Shown here: positions 23,511 through 35,500 of the stretch, in pieces
Position numbering within the stretch: position 1 is the stretch's first letter
How the letters are laid out: each line of letters opens with the position of its first letter
NCBI RefSeq assembly: GCF_018691265.1
Contig: NW_024881322.1
Location: 3,534,001 to 3,598,000, forward strand
From: Tyto alba
Lineage: Eukaryota; Chordata; Aves; Strigiformes; Tytonidae
Reading direction: 5' to 3'
Length of the DNA stretch: 64,000 nt
The notes under the pieces: generated by a model
What the model saw: the letters and a program-made list of their open reading frames with translations, nothing else
Told to the model about the DNA's origin: nothing
Database searches by the model: none
Position numbers and translations under genes: made by a program

Positions 23511-26500
23511 AAAGTTATTAATGTAATGAGAGGGGAAATACTGGCAGTTGGCAGTAAGAGTTCTCACTTAAAAGCAAACCTTAAAGGAATAATACATCCA
23601 GTAAACAGCATTCTAAAGGTTCTTTAAAGTAAAAAGAAGCCTGGGTTTGGGTTTTTCGACTTTTAAGTCCTGAAGAAATCTATCCTTATGTTGTATTAAG
23701 AGATGTTACATGCAAAAACAATTAGCAGAACTGCACCCAGAGTGCCAATAAGATGTATTATCCAGAAACTTTTAAGATATAAGGCAACATTTAAGAAGAG
23801 GAAGAAAAAAAAAGATTCAAGTCATGAGTGGAGAAAATCAGATTTTGGCACCAGGCATTTGTAGCTGTCCTTGAGATAAGAGAGTAATGGGGCAGGGCCA
23901 TGTGATGGCCCTTTGCCTGACTGGTTAAAAGTAAACACTGTACATGCTTCATAAGCATCACTCCCTTTTACATGTGGGAGGATAGAAAAATCTACGCAGG
24001 AACAGATGCTCTGCTCTTGTCCCTTTCACAGCACCCTCCCAGGTTCTTACCCCCCTGCTCTTCGCTCAGTAAAGCTACGCTCAAGTGAAAGGCCTCAGTT
24101 TAATTCTTAATCCCTATATGATGAGAGCAGGTCTATGGATGGATCTGAGGATTAACTGGAGTTTTAAAATAATGTTAATTTTATCTGTGTTTAAAAGTAT
24201 GTGATTCAGGCTTTTATATAAAAATAAAATAAATTTAAAAAACAAACCAAAATATTTTAGAGATCTGTTTACTCACAGTAAAATAATGAATCTTGCACCT
24301 CATGTCTAATAAAAAAAGAGTTTCTCATTACTTTGGTAAGAAACTTGCCAGTGTAAAGAAGAAGGATCAAATCTTACTTCAGGAAGTGCTGTGCTGTGGA
24401 ACTGAATCACAGCAAGAATACCTGAGTGAGTAGAAGTATCAAAGAAAAGAAAGGAAAGAAAGATTCTTCTTTTATTCATCATGGCATATCCTATAAGAAA
24501 TTCAGACTTTTTTTGTCAAAAAACTTTTTTTTATAGTTGTCCAGCATTCTGTTTCTCACTGAGGGTTGTGGGGTTTGTTTGCGTATTTTTTTCTCCAAAT
24601 TCTTTGCAAACTGCCGATTTAGCATCTGTCTTTATGATGATGATTTATGGTGGGCACTTGCTGACCCCTGACTGTAGGAATACAGTAAAAGTATTTTAGC
24701 TAGGTACTGTGAAGGCTTTTAAATGAATGTTGATGGTTATTAATTCAGTGCTCTGCGTTTTGGAAAGAGATTAACAGTGGCACTTCAGTTGAAGAATTTG
24801 TCTGGTTCACATCCCATTACGTTCAAATTGCATCTGAAATCTCTGACTGCCTTTCCTTTAGAAAAACATTCAATATGCTAGACAGGAACATAGTATCAGC
24901 ATACCTTCTTGCATAGGTATAGGGATTCAGGGGTGGTGAGGTACGTTGTGGGGCTGATTCTTCTTTTGACTTGAACTAAATCAAGTGAAAACTCTCTTAA
25001 GCCAGAGGTATTGCAGCAAGGCAGAATGAGTGTGAAAGGATAGTCAAACACAGAGACTTTCTGCAGGCTGCTTTCTCTTATTCATTCATTGCTTCAACAT
25101 GTGAGGAACACAGAAGCCAGGTACAGTGCCAATGGGACATCCATCATGATGGCAGAAAGGGAAGGAGGAAGTACCACTGCCCTGCTTCCGCCACTAAGCA
25201 AATACAGGTATCTCTCTCTGATTACATATCTGATTTCAGAAATGTGTTATAGATTTCCAATATATATGTTAAAGACTGCAAGTTGTAGCCGTTATAAATT
25301 ACTCTAAACATTTTGTGGTTTCATATTGTGGTAAATACATATAGTCTGCATATTTGACTTATAGTAATATTTTGCCTTGCTTTCATAAGAATAAATATGC
25401 GTATACAGCTATTATTGTTATGTGGTTATATTAAATAACTACATTTAAATTTGTGCAGAAAGCCACACGTTTTTTTTTAAACAAATCTCAATTTTAAATA
25501 TTTTTCAGGATGTCATTTCTCCTAATCTACTGTGTGTTTCACACTCCTTTTCCTTTCACCATTTCTAATTATAAGATATGAATGTACCTCATCGTCTCAT
25601 CCACCATGTCACTCTAGGCCATTAGGGTCCTGGAGCTTCTTGTGTTTTTGTTGTTTTGTGATAAATCTCTTCGTAGATCCCTGTGTTTTGGAGCCCTTTT
25701 CTGCCTTCAAATCCTTTTCTAAGATTTGTGTTGATCTTTGTGCCGGTCTTCCCTTCATGCTTGTGTCAGGAGAGAGTCTACTGTCCAAGCAATTGTTCCT
25801 AGATCCTTCTAGACCCCTGCCCTTCCTCAATTCAAAAGAAGTGCTAACTAATTTGACAGTGAAGCATTCAGTCAGGTAAGTGGTGGGCTTCCTGAAACCA
25901 TGTTCTCTGTGCAGTGTCTGTTAGTACGAGTGACTCGCAGTAATAAATCTGCAGTGTGGAACAGAGCCAGAGAAACCATGAAGAATGAAAGATGTCCAGG
26001 TTAGCTAAGCAGATTGGATTGTATAGGGGAAAGATTGGAACATGTGAGAAGTTAAGAGACTGTTTTTTAAAAAGGAAAAAAAAAAAGTACAGAACCATTG
26101 TCAAGTGCTGTCAATCTTAATTTCCTACTGTTTTAACTGCATTTCTTCCCTTCTCTGATATATCTTAGGAACTCAGTGATGATGATACCAGTTATCTGCC
26201 ACTACTATATTAAGGAGATGTTTCTTCCAAAACGATAAGAAGTGATGTCATTCTCATAATAGAATTGTCACTAAGATTTAGAGTCATTGTGGTGACTTGT
26301 AGGGCTAGGCATTCCAGCAAATCTGGCAGTGCAAACTCTGAAAATCTTTTCAGTTTGCGTGTCAAAACTCATCATAGACTTTGATATGTATGAAAAAATT
26401 AGAGTCTGTTGCATGGAAATCATGCATTCCAGAAAGGCAAATCAGTACAGAGTCAGTGAGGAGAAGGAATATGGTGATCCATGGGATTAGAAGTGTACAA

Positions 26501-27539
26501 TGTGAGATTAGGACATAATTACACTACACAGTGAAGGATGGTATTAGAAATAATTGATCTAACCACCTCTAGACTTATTTCCAGAAATTAATTAGTACAG
26601 CCACATTAGTTTGGCATTGAGTACATGTTGAGGAAGACTGGCTGTCTTGGTGACAGGGCATGTCAGCTTGAAAGCAATGTGCCAACATATCTATACAGCT
26701 TTTAGAACCAGGGGCTTGCATGTTTAGAGTGTCTGCAGTGTGCTGCCCTGACTGGCATGGTGTCCCAATCAGCTTGAAATGCTTCACGTTGCAGACCGTG
26801 TTGTAAGATGGGTGTGCTGTAACTGAGCTTGACTTGATTAGCCAGGCAAAATGAGCATTAACAGAAGATAGGATTTCTTTCTCTGAATGTACCGCCAGAG
26901 GGGTAAAGCTCTGTTTAAATTAAGGGACAGTGTTAGTAGAACAGCATAAATCACTGACTGACTAGGAATACACTGAGTCTAAAAATCAAAAAAGGATTTT
27001 CTCCCAGGGCAGAGACACTTCACCATCTGATCAAGTAGTTGCAAAAGGGGATTTGGTCAGTTTCTGAAAAGGATTAAGTGATACAACTGCAAGTGTAAGA
27101 GTGGGTCATTTGCAGTGATTCAGGGGTTCCTTTCTAGCCTTATGTTCTGGTGTCTCACAATTCTGTTGAAGTGGCAGAGTCAGCAATAAATGCCACTACT
27201 GAATAAACTGGGAAGAGCAAGGTCCTAATTACTCTAACTTTGTGGAGTAATATTTGACCCTTATCTTTGTACATATTTTTCAACTACTGTATATATATAT
27301 ATGTATTTCAGTTAACAGAGTGGAGGCGTGAAAGGAGTGGGGTCTCTGGTAGCCAGATATATAACTTTAAAAAGGTGTAGGGAATTAGGCTTCTTTAGTT
27401 ATCCAGTTAATGAAACAATTTTGTTTCATCTTGATTCTTTTTAAATAGCAGTGATAGAACCAGGGAGATCCTGGTCAAATTTCTTGTAAAAAAAATATGC
27501 CAAACAAAATACATCATGATTTCAGTCATTCTAGTCATG

Positions 27540-28430
27540 AGCACTTGAGAACTGCTGAATTCAGCCAGATAAAAAGTCCACCTAACCTAGTATCCTGTCT
27601 TAGTAGATACCTACAGAAAAACTGTACAGAGGCAGTCATGCTTACAGTGTTTTTTCCATCATGCTCTTCTAGCCTGCAGTGGCTAGGACACTCTTTTGTT
27701 TAATAGTTACTGCTGACCTACTGAATAGAACTGCTGAATTCATGAAGTCATGATTTTTTTGATCCATGTACGGTTTGGGCCTTGCAATATCTAATGAATA
27801 TGAATTTAGCTTATTATTACCAAAAAATATGCATGCATTCTGATATTTGTATTATGAAAACTAGTGAATAACTGTTCCCAGCTCACCTTTTTCATAAAAT
27901 TCGTGACTTAATACATTTCTATCATATCCTTCTGCAGGTATTTTTCTAATTCTACTATAACCTCTTTGATAATGGAATGACTAAAACTGCATATAGTATT
28001 CATAGTGTGTCTGTGGCCTGAATGTATACTGGGCAGACTTTTTGCATTTTTTCTCTGTTAATTTTAAAATAATTCCTAAGTTTCTGTTTGCTTCTCTAAG
28101 CATCAGATGTTTTCAGATTTCTTTCCTGGTGATGCTGACTGACACCCTGTGTTTATATGTATATGTGTATTTTCCCTTCCTGTCTTGATGTGCATTACAC
28201 TTACTGACACTGAATAGCCTCTGGCATTTTAGCACCCATTCAGTATTGAACCATCCTCTGAAGCTTTTTATAGCCAGCTTTATATTTCCTCATCCTAGTA
28301 GTTTTGTGTCATCTGATTTTTTTTCTGTCTTATTATGTGTATACTTTCCCACATGATTTATGAATATATTGCAGGGTCCAGATTTCTCAGTTGAGCCTGT
28401 GTCAGTGAATCCTGATACCTTCTTAGTGTG
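27540..28430 (-). mobile_element. Ancient, degraded CR1 LINE fragment (3' part)
   Basis: Read on the minus strand, scattered blocks match the amniote CR1 consensus in the right order. They run from the end of the reverse transcriptase region (the FADDTK area, about 28.3-28.4 kb), through the part that reads GCCACA...ATACTATATGCAGTTTT (about 28.0 kb) and TATGATAGA (about 27.93 kb), to the 3' tail with AGGATACTAGGTTAGGTGGA near 27.57-27.59 kb. Frameshifts, indels and substitutions are so many that no frame survives, so this is an old insertion and inactive. The identification rests on my memory of the consensus, and the ends are approximate. Confidence 0.78.
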
Positions 28431-31400
28431 AATATTTCTTTATGAAGAAAAGAATACAAGCAATGTAAAATCTGACCTATAAAAAAATCACTCGTTCTTT
28501 TTTCCTTCTTCCTAAAATGATTTTTTTACCATTTTAGTTTAATTATTTATTTACTGCATAAGTAGATGCATTTTTAATTCATTTTCATGATGTAGTTCTG
28601 CTTTTCAAAGGCTTCATAGGATAATGGGAAAACAAGACAACAGAAACGCACTGCTATTTGATGATTTAATTATCACACATGTTGAGTTTAATGGCTCTAA
28701 TTAACATTTTTATTTCATCAGAATATGGGATTCTGGCACCTACGGACAATTGAGAGTGATTGTCAGGAAAAAGTATATAGAAGAAACCGTTATTTTAATT
28801 TTTTAAATGTTAGCATGTAAAGGTTGTCTTTGACTGTCTACAATCTTCTATTGGCTTAATCCACTATGCTTACTTATTAAGCTATGAATACCTGCAAATC
28901 CTTTCAAGGATTAACTGTATCTGCCTGCTAAGCTTTCCAAGGCAGTTAAAAATAACTGCAGGCTGATTCTACTGACACAGTAAAAATTGGACCTACTCTA
29001 CATTTTATGTTGTATTTGCTGCTGCTTTGACAGATGTAATACAGTCTGGAGGTACTTAAACCTTCTATGAAGATTCAGGTTGACCAAGTGCTCTTGAAGC
29101 CCCTGTTATAACTAGCAGCTGCTTTCCCTTACAGCCCATAGACAATCAGCATTTGCTTTGTCTCCTGAAAACTGTCAGTGACTGAGAAAACACAAGGTGG
29201 AAAAAGAAATTCAGCTTAAACCAATGCATGAAATAAAGGTATATTTATACCTGTAGAAAAGGCCGTGTGGATCTTTTCCACATTTAAAGAATTAGTTATG
29301 TTCTAGTACAGTATGAGCATATATGCTGGATGCTGCTAGATATTATTAGAAAGCCAGCCAAACAGATGAGAATCACTACAGTGGAAGCCTTACAAGGAAT
29401 GCAGTTTCTTCTGTTGCTCTAGAGAGTGCACAGAACAGCAATACATTAAAATGTATACTGACTACCTCTATGCTCTATTATTCTTGCTGGCTATTGGGGA
29501 AGAAGAGTTGGCCTTCACCTTCTTCCTAGGTCAAAGAAGTTAAATTGTGGAATATATAAAATGAAAACTTAGAGACAACGCTTTTCCTTTTTCATTGTCT
29601 TTTGCCATGTATTTTCTCTCTGAAGTCTTGTACTGGTACAACAGAATTATCAGGTTGCAAAAGGATATCATACATGCTGGTATTTTCTTGTTGGCAAAGG
29701 ACAGAATACCTGATGTGGATCCTTCTTTGCTACAGCGATTTCTACCTTCCTTAACAGATTCTTTAGGTTCCTGCAAAAAAGCAGGAGTTAGAGTGTATAT
29801 AACAGCTGGAACTGGTTCTAGCAGTCTTAAGAGCTGAAAGAATATAACACGGCGTAAAGCTACTTTGCTCCCAAGTGATAGGCCTCAGGCTAAAAAATAC
29901 TTAGGTGGGTGTGTAAATCCTGCATTTTTTCTGAGACGATGAAGGGGGAATATAGAAAACCAAATGCACTGAGACGTAGGTACTCACAGAGGGCAACTGT
30001 CAGCATTCCTTATAATGAACTCCCGACTGTAAAGCGATATGTACTTGGGTCACGGCTTGCCAGCCAGCTGGTCAGAGTGTAAAGCACTGACACAAGTGCA
30101 GAAGGAAAATTGGATTCATCAGTGTGGATTCAACCTTCAGTCCCAAAATAATGGTTTACACAGAAAGGCTGCTAAACTTCTTTAGCTATTCCAGAAGCTA
30201 AGTAGTTGTTACTTAATTACTTAATTATTATACTGTTTGGCAATGGAGGGCTGTAGATTTTGCTGCTCTTCTAAACATGTAAGCAAACTCTGCACAATGC
30301 AAGCTGAAGGTTCTTCCTTGGATGCAATAAGCAATATAACTCCATTAACATTAATATGTGCTACTTAATATCTGAAATACTTTTGGAGGCTGACTAAAGT
30401 TTGTGCTGAGGCAGCTTCATACTGAGCTAAATCGGGAGATCACATTACCCTTTTTACTAATTCTAGCTAAGGGAAGTCACCAAAAACTTGAGAGAGTGAT
30501 AACATTATAAACCATTTTTATAGTCCATGTCTGCCCGTGCATGGCACTAGCCTACCTGAGGAAGTGCCACGGTTAAGCAGATACACTGCTTGTGATATTT
30601 CAGCAACGTCTCTTAGAACTAGTTGCAGAATTTTTACAATTCACTGTATTGCACTATGCAGGCAATAGATGACACGGACTTACCAGGTAGATTGTATGGT
30701 TCTACTTATTTCAGTGCTGATTATTCTAATTAAGCATATATTGATTAATGTGTGGGTTTTATCTGAACTTTGTGATAATCTGTCAGGTTCAACTTTAATT
30801 GACATGTATTTTGGAGGGAGAAAATGGACTTTTACAAAATGCACTTCGTAATAGAAACTATTTAGTACTTTGGTGTGAACAGAAACTAACATTCTTATGT
30901 TTTAAATAAGAAATCTTGTGGAATCCAAGCTTGTCGGATTTTTGCCAGAAACTTGCTGGTTCCCTGCCAGCTCATCTACCCATCCTCTTGGCAGGTTGCC
31001 CAGCCTTCCAAAAGCTGCAGCTGCCTCTGCGTGAAGGATGGTGGCACTTCCAGGGCCGCAGGCTCCAGAGCGCGTGGCCAGATGGACTCCCTCTCAGGTG
31101 CCACCCAAAGGGTCCCCATCGTCGTGGGGTGATGTGCTGCGCAGACAGCCTTGGCAGGGTGGTAGACTAAGGAACTTTCAGGTCTGTTTTACCTTGTGCC
31201 AGCTTTTAGTAGTTTTCTAAGAAATAATTTTGTAAGTGGACATCCTATTCCTGTCACGAAGGAAGACCTTGTACCTGAAAAGAGGGATGGATGCATTTAA
31301 CACATCACTCAGTAGCAGTCGTGTTTCTGAAGTTCATGTAGAAATGACACAAAACACAACAGTATGTCTAGAGGAATGTTGCTTTTTAAGTTGGAATTTG

Positions 31401-32426
31401 GCTTCTGATAGAGCGTTAGGTTTTGTTGGGTTTCTGTGTTTTCTTTTTATCTTAACAGACATTCATGTTTCTCCTGCAAATATCTAATCTTATTTTAGAT
31501 TCTACCAGACCTCAGCAATATCTTGTGGACTAACTTGCAATTTTTTAATTGGCTAGATATTCATGGTAGTTAATACACCCTTGGTATTAATAATGTATTG
31601 TGGAGGGACCGTAATAAAGAAAAGCTGATAAGCTTTATGTTGATGTGTACATGATTGTTGACCTTGACAGTTTTTCCCCTATATTTTTACTGCTGAAAGC
31701 AGTGCAATTTAATAGCACAGAGTAATGCTAGTGAAATTTTGGAGATTGTAACTCTTCATATTTGTATAAAAATAAGTGCTAACCGTTACTCAAACAGGTT
31801 AATAAATAATAAAAGCACACACAGCAATTTTGCTTTCTTTTTCTGATTATTCTTTAATAGTTCACTGCGTTTTAAATAGCTTGTTAGAAACCTTATCTTT
31901 CCCAACAGACCTTTACTCCAAAAAATAAATAAATTCCACAGTAGTAAACGTGGTTGGAGAAGAACTTCTTTTGCTCCTCCAGCTATTGTGTGTAGATTGC
32001 TACTAGATGCCATATAAATAAATAAATTTATATTTTACTGAAGTTAAATAATGATATTGAAAGAGACATGTTAATGTAATGAAGCAAGTGTGATACACCA
32101 AATATTTTATAGACTGTTGCCTGGAGATGATAATTTTTTTTTTAATTACCTTGAAGGAAAATTAATGAAGAATTTGTTAATTAACATAATACACTAGAGC
32201 ATAAGATAATTAATGCTTCTTATCATTAATTTGTCAAATAGATGATACTGTAGAAGGTGGCATTCTGATAGATTTTCTTTAGGTTAGTAACTTTTTCAGC
32301 AACTTTACTTAGTAATTTTACCTCATACCTTGCTCCACTGAAGTTAGTAAGTCCATTCCTGAAGTTCCTAGTCAGGTAGAATAATGGTTTCAGAATCGTA
32401 AGTGGATAATCTTTTTGCTTTTACAG

Positions 32427-32528
32427 TGTTATCTAGCAATGCAAGAACTGAAGAACCAAAGGTGGCCCTCTTTAATTGGACCAATGGCTCATCAAAATCA
32501 GTACAAAGGATGGAAGCACTATAATTAA
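32427..32528 (+). other. Candidate terminal coding exon (unidentified)
   Basis: A good acceptor (CTTTTTGCTTTTACAG) is followed by a 33-codon open frame that begins CYLAMQELKNQRWPS, ends QYKGWKHYN and stops at TAA. The stop runs straight into 16 A. The residue mix (Trp, Pro, Gly, His and Tyr with few AT-bias residues) looks protein-like for such AT-rich DNA. I do not recognise the protein. It could be the last exon of an unknown plus-strand gene, the 3' end of a retroposed copy with its poly-A, or chance. Confidence 0.25.
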
Positions 32529-32542
32529 AAAAAAAAAAAAAA
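32527..32542. repeat. Poly-A run (16)
   Basis: It overlaps the TAA that closes the exon-like frame to its left. It may be a retroposition tail or a simple homopolymer. Confidence 0.85.
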
Positions 32543-35500
32543 TTTCTCTCCTATTTCTCAGCTAATACAGTATGCTGGGGTGGAGAAGGTTGGCCTTGTG
32601 CATTTAGCAGATGCTTCCAGTGAGCTGTCCAAAATGAAACCAAGCTCAGTTGATTTGTCTCTGTGCTAGTCCAGCTCTATGTGTATTGAAAGCATCAGAG
32701 CTATTCTAATAATAAAATTTGAAGGAAATTGAGATAAAAAATACACGCTGTTTCTTGCTGAAATGATGACAAGTAGTTTTTCTTTGATTTTATTATTCTT
32801 TTGCACCAGTCAATATAAAAATGTTGGTAACTTTTTTTTTTTTCACAACATTTACAGATGAAAAGTAGTTGCCTGCTTACAAGCTTAACAACATGCTTAT
32901 ATAAAATAAACCATGATGGTCATATAGTCAGCTACATACTGGCATAGCTCCAACTGCATAGCTGTTGACTTCATGACAATTTAGGTACAGACTTAAAGTT
33001 AAGCCTATGCTTAATTGCTTTGTCAAATCTGTCTCTCCCTCTCTTGTTGCTCTTAATATCATATAAAATCTGTGAAATTTAGCTCATGCTAACAGACAAA
33101 TGAATGTTCAGCTATTTCTATATGTTCTTTGTACCCAAAAGCATGGTTGATTTTCCTTTATTCCAAGCCCAAAGAAAAGACTGTACCCACTGTGACTTCT
33201 GCAGTGGTGTGCTCTGGGTGTGAGTGTGTGTGTGTGTCTGTTCTCAAAGGTGATGTATGGGCCTCTTGTCTAACCAAAACTTTTGTAATCAGATAGACTG
33301 CATATCAGAATAAATACTTTCCAGTGAATCTGCTCTCAAACTCCTGCTTTTTGCAGTAGATGCGAATGAAGTTCTCTTGTGGCATTTGACTTAAATCACT
33401 TAATGTTTATCACAGTTATTGAGAGCTGTTTTTTCTAGCATTTAAAAATGTTTACAGCAAAATATTACATTAGTAATAGTAGTAAAGATTTATAAAGTGA
33501 ATTGCACAAGGGCTATTTTATAGCCTGAGACTGTCATCTCATATATAAAGCATAGAAGTTATTACACAAAGGGAAGTGTAATAAAATTATGGCTGTAGGC
33601 AGTGGCTTTAATAAACAGTATAAGTTTTTTCTAATGCTTAATAAACTAAGAGATTTTACCAGAAGTGTAACCTCATATTTCTGTGATTTATGTGCATTCT
33701 TCCCCAAAATAACGTTCATCCACAGTAAGATTTAGTTGGGCATTTATGCCTGACCAAACTAAGGAGTGTGACATTAGACTGTCTAAAGAGCTAGGGATAT
33801 ATTTAAATAAAAATATTTGTAAGTGCTCTAATTATCTTGATAAACCAGGAGCTAAGTGACAATGTTGGCATAGATTGGAACAAAAAAATATATTTTAATC
33901 ACGCATTGCTTTAAATTTTAGTTCCTAAAAATTTTGACAGCATGTCCACATATCTCTTCATATTTTTAGTATTTGCTAGATGTACTGTAGTTTTCCCTGG
34001 CATGTATGTCCTGTAAGGCAGGGGACAACAGAATCAAGAAATAAACTTCCGACCATGTCACAAATCCAATTAACTTTGACAAGGCTGGTAAAGTCAAGCA
34101 TTGCTGTCTGGAAGCAGCTTTGTATTTTAGGTCGTACTGGAGGTGGTAGGATGCCAGCTGGACAAAGCAAAAATACTCCGAGCAGCTGAATTTTCTGCAT
34201 CCGCTAAGACCATCCTCTATCCCAATGAGGTCACAGCACTACAGCATTTTCAAGTGTCAGATCTCATCTCTTCACAGTTTCTAAGCCGCAGAGAGGAGGA
34301 GGGAAGCATTCCCCTCACAGAATGTAAAATACGTGCTAATGTCATTGCAAGGTAATGCAGTGAAGCAGAAACTGCAGTTAACATCAAACAGCCACCACCA
34401 TGGTTGTTATGATAGTAACCTCCAAAAGATTTCAGTGCAACAATCCTTGGGCAGAAATTCTGCTGACTGTCTAATCCCAGGAACTTTACATGTTAAAAGT
34501 AGCTCCTTTTTCTAGCTCTTGACACATGTAGTTATCCTGTGTCCCATTTAATGAAACTGAACGATTAAATGATCGCTTCGCTGGTCTGCTGCCTTCATTC
34601 ATGCTTGAGACTCAAAAACGTGGATGAATGTCTCATCTCTAATATTGCAGTGTCAATCTAATGATACTCCTTTGGCAAAACTATTTGGATTTGTTTTGAG
34701 AGGAGAATCAATTCCCTGACCTTCTGACAACTAGAAAACTAAATTCTTCACTGCATGTTTCTGCATAGAAAGAAAATACATACTTCCTTTACTTTATCGA
34801 TGTAACTCAGACAACACTGTATTACACTTGGAAGTTATAGAGCTGTGTCGCTCTTCTCACTCAAACCTATTTCATAATCACGCAGTACCTTCGAGTAAAA
34901 TGCTCGCTTTCGTTTTACACATGATTAACAGAAGAAATTTTAGATGCATCAAGTATTACACAATATTCACTATTATTACTATTAATTATCAATGTTAGTG
35001 CAGCTCATAATAATCTACTCTTCTAGATGCCGAAATAGCCAAACATAATAGTTTGTCAGATCTAATATTGGCCTTAAAACTAGCACAAACAGCTATCCTC
35101 AACTTTGGGATGGGGGAAGGAAGGTTTCTTTGGGAAACAACATGAGAATTGGGGTTAGCTCGTATCTCGCAGCTAGTTTGCAGCTAACGTTGGAAATTTC
35201 CCAGCACTTTTTTTAATATTTCTGATCCATTGAAACTAAAATTATATTAACCCCAACAAAATTTGGCAAAGGGAGATTTCTCAGGTTTAGAATGGGATTT
35301 CTGATCTAGAAATCAGAAACAAACACACACAGTGACTCAGTGGTTAGGTTATTAAATGATTAGATTCAGAGTAGGGAGCTGAAACTGTTTCCTCTCTCTT
35401 AATTTCAGACGTTTGTATGTGCTGCATCCTTTGAATCTTTTCGCCCTGTAGCTTGAAGAGATCGGAGATTTATTCTCACATAGAGGCCAAAAAAAGTAAA

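Larger units (their letters stand above)
17500..27539. other. Intergenic DNA, DYNC1LI1-proximal half
   Basis: AT-rich sequence with no gene I can support. It contains a 21-base A run (19743-19763), a TA/CA microsatellite (23074-23131), a 32-base T run (23475-23506) and a short TA tract (about 27289-27303). A 206-codon open frame (20197-20817, minus) and an exon-like segment (25509-25875, plus) are discussed as findings. I recognise no intact transposon. Confidence 0.7.

Noticed and set aside
27497..27703. 68-codon frame as a small gene
   Set aside because: It lies within the degraded CR1 copy. The frame is chance within repeat DNA.
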